From an uncultured Peptostreptococcaceae bacterium (GTDB lineage Bacteria; Bacillota; Clostridia; Peptostreptococcales; Anaerovoracaceae), in NCBI GenBank assembly GCA_910588185.1, contig CAJUQR010000002.1, positions 252,318-316,317 on the forward strand: a DNA stretch of 64,000 nt. The letters are read 5' to 3'. The notes under the pieces are model-generated. The model worked only from the letters and a program-made list of their open reading frames with translations, had not been told where the DNA came from and ran no database searches. Of the stretch, positions 15,084 to 23,179 are shown one piece after another; positions within the stretch are counted from its first letter, which is position 1; the number at the start of each line of letters is the position of its first letter. The position numbers and the translations under genes were made by a program.

Positions 15084-15591
15084 CCACAGAGTCTGATAAT
15101 TGATAATAGAATTCTTCCTCTTTGTTTTTATCAAATGTCCCTACTATCTCTCCCTTTTTTACTCGTTCTCCCATTACGGAACTTATGCTGTCAAGATTGC
15201 CGTATGTAGACATCTTATCCTCATGCTGAATCTTAATACAAAGCCCTATTTCCTTATCTATACCAGAATACACTACTCTGCCTCCTGATACAGCATGTAC
15301 TGCTTGTATCTCATCTGTATCTTTTTCATCGATAGGAGCGCCGAATTCATTAATTTCATTAGCTTGTATAATAGCTCCTGTAAGCACGGCAGGGGCAGAT
15401 ACTATCTTATCTACCAAGTCCGCTCCTGTTTCTTTTATTTCATCAATTGAATAATTCTTCTCTATGTAGCCTTTAACTGTATCTTTAATCTCTGAAATTT
15501 TATCATTATCTATCATCGCTACTCCTCTTGCAGCAGCAAAAATGACAAAACATATCATCATTTGCACCAAAAACTTATCACGATAATTCAT
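15079..15591 (-). CDS. SpoIVFA-like protein with degenerate M23 (LytM) domain
   Basis: 170 residues. An N-terminal transmembrane helix (about 8-24) precedes an extracytoplasmic region with a LytM/M23 fold: HAVSGGRVVYSGIDKEIGLCIKIQHEDKMSTYGNL...GERVKKGEIVG. The catalytic histidines are missing: YAHL is replaced by YGNL, and the final HxH by EFYYQL. The domain is therefore structural. SpoIVFA has exactly this layout and is the SpoIVB substrate that holds SpoIVFB inactive. Gene position next to obg, rpmA and rplU supports this, as in Bacillus and clostridia. No spoIVFB follows. The last codons run into a repeat module. SpoIIQ-like or generic M23 proteins are alternatives. Confidence 0.65.
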   Translation of the reverse strand: MNYRDKFLVQMMICFVIFAAARGVAMIDNDKISEIKDTVKGYIEKNYSIDEIKETGADLVDKIVSAPAVLTGAIIQANEINEFGAPIDEKDTDEIQAVHAVSGGRVVYSGIDKEIGLCIKIQHEDKMSTYGNLDSISSVMGERVKKGEIVGTFDKNKEEEFYYQLSDSVV

Positions 15592-15661
15592 AAATACCTC
15601 CTATGTTTTAATATGATTTTATGAATTATCGCCTAAAATAATGTCTTGCATATATGAGAAA

Positions 15662-15689
15662 AAGCTAGCGGTCACGTTTCCGCTAGCTT
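15662..15689 (-). terminator. Terminator downstream of obg
   Basis: AAGCTAGCGG and CCGCTAGCTT are perfect 10-bp arms with an 8-nt loop, followed by TTTTCTC on the minus strand, 10 bp after the obg stop. Confidence 0.85.
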
Positions 15690-15698
15690 ATATTGACT

Positions 15699-16994
15699 TT
15701 ATTCATCCCAATATTCCATATCATAGTCGTGTATACGGATTATATCTCCTTCTTCAAGACCAAGCTCCTTTAGCTTATCTATAGCGCCTTTACTTTCTAT
15801 ATATTTATATAGATATCTAAGCGAGCCCATATCGTTAAAATTTGTAGATCTGAAAATCTTACTAAGCTGTTTTCCACAGAGAACATATACCTGCTCTTCT
15901 TCATCATATCTTGCTTCGATATTTCTATACTCAGGGTCTTTATCTTCTGATTCAAAATCAAAAAATTCATATATCTCTTCTTCCTCAGAATTTGTCTCAA
16001 TTTTCTGAAGTTCCAAAAGAGCCGCAGAGAGCAATTCTTTAACTCCCATATTTAAAGGTGCTGATATAGGAAACACTTTGTAGCCTTTACTCTCAACATA
16101 TTCTTTAAAATCTTTATACTCTTCTGATTCTTCATCTATCATGTCAATTTTGTTCGCTGCAACAATCTGAGGTTTTTTAAGAATTCTTGGACTATATGCC
16201 TCAAGTTCCTTATTTATCTTATCGAAATCATCTTTTGGATTTCTGCCTTCACTGCCTGATACATCTACAACATGAATAAGCACTTTAGTTCTTTCAATAT
16301 GCTTTAAAAACCTAAATCCAAGACCAAGCCCTTCGCTGGCGCCTTCTATTATACCGGCTATATCTGCCATGACAAAACTGCTGTCATAAATCTGAACTAC
16401 ACCCAAATTAGGATCAATAGTAGTAAAATGATAGTTGGCAATTTTAGGCTGAGCACTTGTTGCAACAGCCAAAAGCGATGATTTTCCTACGTTTGGAAAT
16501 CCCACAAGTCCCACATCAGCTATAAGCTTCATCTCAAGGATAACGTTTCTTTCTTTTGAGGCTCCGCCTGCTTCTGCAAAATTAGGAGCTTGACGTACAG
16601 AATTTTTAAAATTTACATTACCTTTTCCGCCTTTACCGCCCTTTGCCGCTACAAATTTTTCTCCGTCAGCAACGAGATCTTTCATAACAAGCCCGGTTTC
16701 TTCATCAATTATAACAGTACCCATAGGCACTTTTATAATTAAGTCTTGTCCGGCTTTTCCAAAACGATTCTTTTTCATACCGTTTTGTCCGTTTTCCGCC
16801 TCATATTTTCTTTTATAGCGAAAATCCATAAGGGTCCTGAGATTTCTGTCTGCTTGAAAAACTACATCTCCGCCTTTTCCGCCGTCTCCGCCGTCAGGTC
16901 CGCCTTCCGGCACAAATGGTTCTCTTCTAAAGGTTACAGCACCGTCGCCGCCTTTGCCTGATTTTATTATAATCTTTGCTCTGTCAACAAACAT
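15699..16994 (-). CDS. obg: GTPase Obg/CgtA
   Basis: 431 residues from ATG 16994 behind GGAGG. The glycine-rich Obg domain (residues 1-157: GKGGDGAVTFRREPFVPEGG and GGKGGKGNVNFK) is followed by the G domain (VGFPNVGKSSLL, DIAGIIEGA, NKID) and the C-terminal OCT domain. Obg binds the large ribosomal subunit and couples ribosome maturation to stress and sporulation. It is the last gene of the rplU-rpmA-obg cluster, and a terminator-like hairpin at 17029-17056 separates it from rpmA. Confidence 0.97.
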   Translation of the reverse strand: MFVDRAKIIIKSGKGGDGAVTFRREPFVPEGGPDGGDGGKGGDVVFQADRNLRTLMDFRYKRKYEAENGQNGMKKNRFGKAGQDLIIKVPMGTVIIDEETGLVMKDLVADGEKFVAAKGGKGGKGNVNFKNSVRQAPNFAEAGGASKERNVILEMKLIADVGLVGFPNVGKSSLLAVATSAQPKIANYHFTTIDPNLGVVQIYDSSFVMADIAGIIEGASEGLGLGFRFLKHIERTKVLIHVVDVSGSEGRNPKDDFDKINKELEAYSPRILKKPQIVAANKIDMIDEESEEYKDFKEYVESKGYKVFPISAPLNMGVKELLSAALLELQKIETNSEEEEIYEFFDFESEDKDPEYRNIEARYDEEEQVYVLCGKQLSKIFRSTNFNDMGSLRYLYKYIESKGAIDKLKELGLEEGDIIRIHDYDMEYWDE

Positions 16995-17028
16995 TGCAAG
17001 CCTCCAATCCGTCAACATATTACAAAAA

Positions 17029-17056
17029 GACCCTGTAAAACATGTATTACAGGGTC
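17029..17056 (-). terminator. Hairpin terminator or attenuator between rpmA and obg
   Basis: GACCCTGTAA and TTACAGGGTC are perfect arms with an 8-nt loop and TTTTTG after them on the minus strand. It would reduce obg expression relative to the two ribosomal protein genes. Confidence 0.75.
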
Positions 17057-17067
17057 ATAATCTCTGA

Positions 17068-17328
17068 TTAAGCTTCTTTTGAATAAACGCTTACCTGTTT
17101 TCTGGTCTTGCCTTTTCTTTCAAACTTAACTGCTCCGTCTATCTTAGCAAACAGAGTATCGTCTCCTCCGATACCAACATTGTTACCAGGATGGAACTTA
17201 GTTCCTCTCTGTCTAACCAAAATACTTCCAGCACTTACGAATTGTCCGTCGCCTGCTTTTAGTCCAAGACGTTTGGACTCGGAATCACGACCGTTTTTGG
17301 AGCTACCTACACCTTTTTTACTTGCCAT
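17068..17328 (-). CDS. rpmA: 50S ribosomal protein L27 (no N-terminal extension)
   Basis: 86 residues beginning MASKKGVGSSKNGRDSESKR, with the usual GNNVGIGGDDTLFA segment. L27 sits at the peptidyl transferase centre. In most Firmicutes it carries an extra N-terminal peptide (about nine residues ending LxxQFF) that the protease Prp removes. Here the ATG, with AGGAGGTG upstream, starts at the mature sequence. The frame is closed by a TAG a few codons upstream, so no extension can exist. Fittingly, prp is absent from its usual place between rplU and rpmA, where only 30 bp remain. Confidence 0.98.
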   Translation of the reverse strand: MASKKGVGSSKNGRDSESKRLGLKAGDGQFVSAGSILVRQRGTKFHPGNNVGIGGDDTLFAKIDGAVKFERKGKTRKQVSVYSKEA

Positions 17329-17358
17329 TTCGACACCTCCTACTTTTGTATTATAAGA

Positions 17359-17859
17359 TTACTTTAAAGCTGCTTCAATAGCTTCGATTATAACTGCTTT
17401 AGTAGCTTTTTCATCGATAGCAATATTGTTTTCTTTAGCAAAAGCAATCAATTCATCCTTTTTCATTGAAGCAGAAACCTTTTTAGCTGTCTTTGCTTCT
17501 TTTACTTCTTCCTTAGGTTCTTCTGCCTTTGGAGCTGCAGCTTTAGGTGCTGCTTTGCCTAAAGACTCAATCTTAACTGCTGTATATGGCTGTCTGTGAC
17601 CTTGTTTCTTTCTGTAATCCTTCTTTGCCTTATACTTAAAGATAATAACCTTTTTACCTTTTCCGTTTTCTACAACGCTGCCTGTTACAGCTTCTGCCAA
17701 GTAAGGAGTTCCTACTTTTACTTCCTTACCGTCGCTCATAAGCAATACTTTGTCAAAAGTAACTTTATCTCCAGCTTCTGCGTTTAACTTTTCGATAGTT
17801 ATAACGTCACCTTCCTGTACTCTGTACTGCTTGCCGCCTGTTTCAATTACTGCGTACAT
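17359..17859 (-). CDS. rplU: 50S ribosomal protein L21 with C-terminal extension
   Basis: 166 residues, against about 103 for standard L21. Residues 1-100 are normal L21 (MYAVIETGGKQYRVQEGDVI; KYKAKKDYRKKQGHRQPYTAVKI). An Ala/Lys/Glu/Pro linker (about 104-130) leads to a C-terminal helical segment, KKDELIAFAKENNIAIDEKA then TKAVIIEAIEAALK. This resembles the HeH/SAP/Rho-N-like nucleic-acid-binding mini-domain. L21 binds 23S rRNA. The gene heads the rplU-rpmA-obg cluster and has an L21-type leader and promoter upstream. Confidence 0.96.
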   Translation of the reverse strand: MYAVIETGGKQYRVQEGDVITIEKLNAEAGDKVTFDKVLLMSDGKEVKVGTPYLAEAVTGSVVENGKGKKVIIFKYKAKKDYRKKQGHRQPYTAVKIESLGKAAPKAAAPKAEEPKEEVKEAKTAKKVSASMKKDELIAFAKENNIAIDEKATKAVIIEAIEAALK

Positions 17860-17945
17860 AATATTTTTATCCTCCTCTATCCAGTCTCGCCATTGCGGGT
17901 GGATATATACTAATATCGCTTAATACCCGTTCTGCGCGGCTCAAC
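17860..17945 (-). promoter_or_regulatory. Structured 5' leader of rplU, L21-leader-like
   Basis: The transcript from the promoter at 17952-17980 has an 85-nt leader with CCGCGCAGAACGGGTATTAA and CCACCCGCAATGGCGAGACT just before AGGAGG. The CCCGC-A-AUGGCGAGACU element resembles the Firmicute L21 leader, thought to mediate autogenous control by L21. Assignment is from memory of the motif. Confidence 0.5.
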
Positions 17946-17951
17946 TTGGTT

Positions 17952-17980
17952 ATATTACCATTAAAATGGCTTAATGTCAA
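17952..17980 (-). promoter_or_regulatory. Promoter of rplU-rpmA-obg
   Basis: Minus strand TTGACA (17980-17975), 17-nt spacer, TAATAT (17957-17952). Confidence 0.7.
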
Positions 17981-18022
17981 GGGTTTGATAGAAACTTTTC
18001 ATAAACTTGACTTAAGAATAAT

Positions 18023-21000
18023 CTACTTTATCTTTATCATCTTTCTTAGCATATTTGCTGCTCCGATAATTGATATTAACAAAAGACCTATGTAAAAATT
18101 CAAATATGGCTCGTTTATATCACCTGTTTTAACGACTTTATTTTCCTCTATCTTTACTGTTTGATTCTTATCAGCTTCAGCAGTTTTTTCATAAACATAG
18201 ACGAGTTTTTGCTCTTTATCCGTAAATATTACTTCTATGCCGTTATCCAGTTTAATATTATCTCCGATAAAGCCTGTATGTTCTTCTTTTTTAATAACAT
18301 TTCCATCTTCATCGACGAATTCTACGATAACTTTTCCCACCTTTTTGTAGATATACGTTACTATTTGAACATCTTCATCAAATATTCCGCTTTCATTACC
18401 TTCTATTTTGAAAAGTCCATATCCTTCAATATTTTCTTTAACAGTATTATAAGTGTCGCCTATTATACCGTTATAAATATTATCAAAATGAAGAGTATTT
18501 CCATCTGAATCAACATATTTTGCTATAGCAGAAGTCGCTTTTCCATCTTTTTTAGGCTCCGGTTCATAATACATGATAACAACCTTAACAACTTCCTCTA
18601 TCTGCCCTTCTTCTCCGTTTTCGGCGGCTCTTGCCATTCTAAATAAACTGCGAGTTTTTAAATCGTATATAGGACCCTCTGCTCTTTTAAAAGTATATCC
18701 GGGTATCTGATATCTTATTGCTTTATAATCTTGTCCTATATCTCCGTTAAAGATTTCATCATACCTTATTGTAAGTCCATCTTCGGTTTGATATTTAACA
18801 ATTACAGTTCCGCCTAATTGTTCTTCTGTTTCTTTTTCAACATAAACATATTTAACTGTTTGATCTTCTTTCTTATAAGAAGAAGTCTCATCTCCAATTA
18901 TCTCTTTCAATTCATATCCTGGCATTACAAGCTCTGATGTTTTATATGAATCACCCAAAAGTCCTCTATAAGACAATTCACTGTGAAGTATATTACCATC
19001 TTCATCTACATACATAGCTGTAACCATACCGTTTTCAGGGACTTGCTTTTTATATACATATGTAACCAGCTGAGGTTCTTTTTTAAACTTTCCGCTTTCG
19101 GAGCCCATAAGCTCTACAAATTCATACCCTGACATTTCAAGTTTAGATGTCCTGTAATTATTTCCTGTATATCCTTTATAGACAATATCAGAACATAATT
19201 CATTGCCATCTTCATCAATATATTTAGCAGTTACAGTATTAGGCATAATCAACTTATAAAATACCGTTACATCGATATTTCCCTCAACAAGCTCGCCTTT
19301 AGCCTTTCCCTCCGTTCTCAAATACTCATATCCATGTATATTTGGCACGTCAACTTCATAAGGCTTGCCCACTCTTCCGTATATTTCCTTATCAGCTATT
19401 ATCTTATTATTATCTTGATCAACAAAGTGAACTGTAACAGTTCCTTCAATTATTTTTTCGTAGACATATTTTAATATTTGATTTTCAATTTTATATTGAC
19501 CTGATTCATTTCCCTCTGCTCTTACAAACTCATATCCTCTAATATCCGGATGTGTTAAAGTATATTCTTCTCCCACTAAATCTGTATAAAGTTTATTATC
19601 CTTAATTTTATTACCAAGCAAATCCACAAATTCTACAGTGATATTTCCAAGGCGCTTGTATACATATTTAACCACATGTACGTCTTCACTGAACACTCCT
19701 GTTTCGTTTCCGTCAATTTTGATCAATCTATACCCGTCAATTTCCAGTTTATCAGTTTTATAGTTCTGTCCAATTCCTCCGGAATATATATTTGTATTTG
19801 CTATGGTTATTCCATTATCGTCAACATATCTAGCGATAACATCACTGGCCAAAGGAATATAAACTACAGTTACAACCTTAACGCCTTTTTCAATCTTACC
19901 TTTTTCTTCTCCGATAATCTTATCAAATTTAAATTTGGATATATCCTTCTTTTCAGCAGTGTAGTTATCGCCTATTTTTCCATTGCAAATAACATCAGAA
20001 CTTATAGTATAACCTTTATTGTCCTGATATCTTATAATCACGCTGCCGCCTATATCCTCGTCAGATGATTCTTTTTGCGCGTAAACATATTTAACTTCTG
20101 CCGGAGTCTTTGCATATTTACCGCTCTCAGCTCCAATAACTTGCTTAAATTCATATCCATTTATAACAAGCTTGGAAGTCTTATACTGCTCATCAATATA
20201 ACCTTTATATATTATATCGTCATTAATATTATTTCCTGCTTCATCGACATAAACGGCTCTTACAGTTCCTTCTTCCAATGATGGTTTTTCTTCAGCTTTT
20301 TTATATATATAAGTAACAAGCTGAGGTTTTTTTACATATGTACCAGTTTCATCTCCTTCAACTCGAACAAAGTCATAGCCTTCAATTTCAAGCTTATGTA
20401 CCTGATATGGCTTACCATCTTCGCCTTTATATATAATATCTTCGCATAGCTTATTCCCGTCTTCATCTACATATCTGGCCGTGACGGTGTAAGGAATAAG
20501 ACATTTGTAGATAAACTTAACATAAATAGTTTCGCCGTCAGGGAAAGTCCCTGTAGTATTTGCTCCTTCTGATCTCAAATACTCATATCCATATACTTCT
20601 TGTTCTTTCACTGAATATGGCTTACCTGTAGTTCCGCTCACCTTAGTATCGTCTGTTACTTTATCACCATCTTCATCAATATAACGAGAAATGACATTTC
20701 CCTTTGGAAGAAGCGCTTCGATAACTTTATCTGGGTCTACATATCTATCCCATATCTTAAGATTATATACTTTTCCTCCCGGTGAAGCCTCGGATCCAGT
20801 TGCAATATCATCGAAGAAAAAACCTAATCTTGTTTTACCATTAATAACTGCAGGAACGCCTTGATCTTGGCTGTCAATAACTGACATATCCAGCTTTTTA
20901 GTAGTACCATTAACTACATAGGCTTCGAAAGTTTTATCTTTATTCCTTCTTACAATTAAGTCTACAACCTGATTAGCCTGCGTGACACTGGCTCCGTTTA

Positions 21001-21454
21001 CACCATAATTATAAAAGTTAAGGTGTCCATTATTGTAGAAGTAAAATCCCGTATCTACCGTTGAATTTTTGTAATCTATGATTTTTCTCCAGCCATCATA
21101 TGTATTTTCAAAAGAAAACTTTAAACCTATGGTATACTCATCACCAATATTTTTATCAATATCTATATAAAATCCGCCGCCTCTTGCTGCTGTCGACTTC
21201 CACTGCCAATAGTTCCCATTATCATCAGATCCAAAAGCAGTGAAACTGTTATTTCTGTTATCACTAGGAGTAGAAGTCCATGCCGTCAAATTTGAATGTC
21301 CTCTTGAGTCAGTCAAATTACTGTTAAAATTATATTGAACATAAGGAGTCATATCTTCCTCAGTATCATCAGCATATATGGTATTTGGTATTAAAGTAAC
21401 TGCTAACAACAATATAAGTATAATGCACTTTGATTTGGATAATGTATTCTTCAC
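18023..21454 (-). CDS. Large MucBP-repeat surface protein with LamG-like head
   Basis: 1143 residues. A signal peptide covers 1-28. A concanavalin-like (LamG-type) domain covers about 30-240 (VQYNFNSNLTDSRGHSN; KIIDYKN; VYNLKIWDRYVD). Twelve MucBP-type repeats of about 70 residues follow from about 245 to 1090. Each starts V.YVDEDGN.. and ends ...G..G.y......V.YVYKK. Repeats 7-12 match repeats 1-6 in order, so a six-repeat block was duplicated. The C-terminus has VVKTGD, a hydrophobic helix and a basic tail, a sortase-type sorting signal of non-LPXTG form. MucBP repeats bind mucin in gut bacteria; an adhesin role is inferred. A single-gene unit. Confidence 0.85.
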   Translation of the reverse strand: MKNTLSKSKCIILILLLAVTLIPNTIYADDTEEDMTPYVQYNFNSNLTDSRGHSNLTAWTSTPSDNRNNSFTAFGSDDNGNYWQWKSTAARGGGFYIDIDKNIGDEYTIGLKFSFENTYDGWRKIIDYKNSTVDTGFYFYNNGHLNFYNYGVNGASVTQANQVVDLIVRRNKDKTFEAYVVNGTTKKLDMSVIDSQDQGVPAVINGKTRLGFFFDDIATGSEASPGGKVYNLKIWDRYVDPDKVIEALLPKGNVISRYIDEDGDKVTDDTKVSGTTGKPYSVKEQEVYGYEYLRSEGANTTGTFPDGETIYVKFIYKCLIPYTVTARYVDEDGNKLCEDIIYKGEDGKPYQVHKLEIEGYDFVRVEGDETGTYVKKPQLVTYIYKKAEEKPSLEEGTVRAVYVDEAGNNINDDIIYKGYIDEQYKTSKLVINGYEFKQVIGAESGKYAKTPAEVKYVYAQKESSDEDIGGSVIIRYQDNKGYTISSDVICNGKIGDNYTAEKKDISKFKFDKIIGEEKGKIEKGVKVVTVVYIPLASDVIARYVDDNGITIANTNIYSGGIGQNYKTDKLEIDGYRLIKIDGNETGVFSEDVHVVKYVYKRLGNITVEFVDLLGNKIKDNKLYTDLVGEEYTLTHPDIRGYEFVRAEGNESGQYKIENQILKYVYEKIIEGTVTVHFVDQDNNKIIADKEIYGRVGKPYEVDVPNIHGYEYLRTEGKAKGELVEGNIDVTVFYKLIMPNTVTAKYIDEDGNELCSDIVYKGYTGNNYRTSKLEMSGYEFVELMGSESGKFKKEPQLVTYVYKKQVPENGMVTAMYVDEDGNILHSELSYRGLLGDSYKTSELVMPGYELKEIIGDETSSYKKEDQTVKYVYVEKETEEQLGGTVIVKYQTEDGLTIRYDEIFNGDIGQDYKAIRYQIPGYTFKRAEGPIYDLKTRSLFRMARAAENGEEGQIEEVVKVVIMYYEPEPKKDGKATSAIAKYVDSDGNTLHFDNIYNGIIGDTYNTVKENIEGYGLFKIEGNESGIFDEDVQIVTYIYKKVGKVIVEFVDEDGNVIKKEEHTGFIGDNIKLDNGIEVIFTDKEQKLVYVYEKTAEADKNQTVKIEENKVVKTGDINEPYLNFYIGLLLISIIGAANMLRKMIKIK

Positions 21455-21481
21455 AGCAAAGCCTCCTACAACTTGTCCTAT

Positions 21482-21510
21482 AGTATATTCATAACGTCAA
21501 ATTTTATCAA
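21482..21510 (-). promoter_or_regulatory. Promoter of the MucBP-repeat protein gene
   Basis: Minus strand TTGATA (21510-21505), 17-nt spacer, TATACT (21487-21482); AGGAGG precedes the start codon at 21454. Confidence 0.55.
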
Positions 21511-21546
21511 AATCATATGTTTTTTATTATGTCATATCAACAAGGA

Positions 21547-21618
21547 TATGTTGCTATGATTTAATATTCGCTAAGGCGCCAAAAACTTTGCTTTTGACAG
21601 CGCCATGAAGCTATTATA
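21547..21618 (-). repeat. Promoter-like repeat module, copy B
   Basis: Minus strand: TTTACT, 17-nt spacer, TATAAT (21618-21613), then GGCGCTGTC...GGCGCC hairpin (21575-21604), ending ATTAAATCATAGCAACATA. It is closely similar to the module at 15021-15083 in the hairpin and to 14892-14910 at the end. It fills most of the 200-bp gap between two genes. Confidence 0.6.
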
Positions 21619-21658
21619 CTACACTTCTGCTCTAAAGTAAATAACTAAATATAGTAAT

Positions 21659-22543
21659 TTAAGGCTGAAACAAGTTGAAAAAACTTAGTTGACTCGTCTT
21701 CTCCTTCTCTTCAAAGGTATTCAAATACTTAAATATCTGATTGTTATTATGAACAATCCCTGCTTCATTACATTTATTGTGAAACAATCCCATTAAATGA
21801 TTATTATTTGGACTTTCAACTATATATTGACTTCCATATTTTTGCATATATTTTTCTTTTAGATGAGGAAATAAGCGGTCTAGCTGTTTATAAAAATACT
21901 CTCTGTTTCCTTGCCTTAGTGTTAATCCCATACCGAAACAAATTATACCATAAACTTTTGCCTCAATACACATATCTAAAATTCCGCAAATATTGTCTTC
22001 CGTATCATTAATAAACGGCAGAATCGGAGTCAGCCACACTACAGTAGGTATCCCTGCATCACTAAGGTTTTTTAAAGCTTCAAAACGTTGTTTTGTTGTA
22101 CTAACATTTGGTTCAATTTTTCTGCACAGATCTTCATCATAAGTAGTCAAAGTCATTTGAACAACACATTTTGTCTTTTCGTTTATTTTTTGTAAAAGAT
22201 CTAAATCACGCAGAATAAGAGCCGATTTTGTAATAACAGTGAACCCAAATCCATGCTCGTATATCAAATTTAAAGCTTTTCTGACATTCCCAATTTCCAT
22301 TTCCAAAGGTATATAAGGATCTGTCATGGAGCCTGTACCAATCATACACTTTTTTCTTTTATGTTTAAGGGCATACTCCAATAATTCAATGGCATTTTCT
22401 TTAATTTCAATGTCTTCAAAATCATGTTCTATATGATAACACTTACTTCTGGAATCACAGTAAATGCAGCCGTGAGAACATCCACGGTATAAGTTCATTC
22501 CGTTTCTTGAAGACAATATTCCTTTAGCCTCTACAAAATGCAT
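21659..22543 (-). CDS. SPL-like (PA0069/Rv2578c type) radical SAM protein
   Basis: 294 residues from ATG 22543, beginning MHFVEAKGILSS right after the preceding gene's stop. The longer upstream frame lies inside that gene. The radical SAM cluster motif is CSHGCIYCDSR, followed by GTGSMTDPYIPLE and TKSALILRDLDLL, which are diagnostic for SPL-family radical SAM proteins related to spore photoproduct lyase. Their reaction is unknown in most cases. The ribosome binding site is weak (TTAGGA), suggesting coupling with the ClbS-like gene 5 nt upstream. Confidence 0.85.
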   Translation of the reverse strand: MHFVEAKGILSSRNGMNLYRGCSHGCIYCDSRSKCYHIEHDFEDIEIKENAIELLEYALKHKRKKCMIGTGSMTDPYIPLEMEIGNVRKALNLIYEHGFGFTVITKSALILRDLDLLQKINEKTKCVVQMTLTTYDEDLCRKIEPNVSTTKQRFEALKNLSDAGIPTVVWLTPILPFINDTEDNICGILDMCIEAKVYGIICFGMGLTLRQGNREYFYKQLDRLFPHLKEKYMQKYGSQYIVESPNNNHLMGLFHNKCNEAGIVHNNNQIFKYLNTFEEKEKTSQLSFFNLFQP

Positions 22544-22548
22544 CTGTA

Positions 22549-23097
22549 CTATCCTAACTTTTGGGCGCAATTCTTTTTGTGCGCTTTTAGTTTTTTCATC
22601 GCCCAGTCGTAATGGCTTGCTGTAACGCTGACAAAATATGAACCCAAAGTACTTCCATGAATCCATTTGTAAACGCCTTTAGAAAATAACTCTTCATTTG
22701 AGAAAATTTCAGCCAAATTAATAACTTGCATATGCGAATTATCAACCATATTCTTTGCATCTTCCAATGACGTATCTTGATGTTTTTCCCAAAACTCTAA
22801 ATTCATACTGCCGTAAGTTTTCCAATTATAAGGCTTAGGAATAAATGGTTTTTCATCTCCGTTTTGATTGGATCTTACCCAGTTCAGCAAAAGTTGATGC
22901 CACTCATACAGATGAATTAAAACATCTCTAAGATTCTTATCTCTTTTCCAGTGAGCCTCTTTCTTTTTTACATCATCTGAAAAATCAAAAGGTGTATTGA
23001 GCTCCTGTTCTGTCAATTCAGAAATAATCATATTCAACTTTTCATAATTGGCAGCAGCTGCTTCTAATAAATCTGCTTTTGTTATTGGCCTTGCCAT
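22549..23097 (-). CDS. ClbS/DfsB family four-helix-bundle protein
   Basis: 182 residues from ATG 23097 (GAAAGGAAG upstream), beginning MARPITKADLLEAAAANYEK. Later motifs are LRDVLIHLYEWHQLLLNW, FIPKPYNWKTYGSMN and SVTASHYDWAMKKLK. This is the ClbS/DfsB (DUF1706, DinB-like) pattern. ClbS is the colibactin self-resistance cyclopropane hydrolase, but most family members are uncharacterised and no colibactin genes are present. It sits between a WYL regulator and an SPL-like radical SAM gene. Confidence 0.85.
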   Translation of the reverse strand: MARPITKADLLEAAAANYEKLNMIISELTEQELNTPFDFSDDVKKKEAHWKRDKNLRDVLIHLYEWHQLLLNWVRSNQNGDEKPFIPKPYNWKTYGSMNLEFWEKHQDTSLEDAKNMVDNSHMQVINLAEIFSNEELFSKGVYKWIHGSTLGSYFVSVTASHYDWAMKKLKAHKKNCAQKLG

Positions 23098-23179
23098 ATT
23101 TATCTTCCTTTCTTTTATCATACATTATAAATTAAAACTTCTACATATAATTTTAATAAAGTAATGTTGACACCATATG

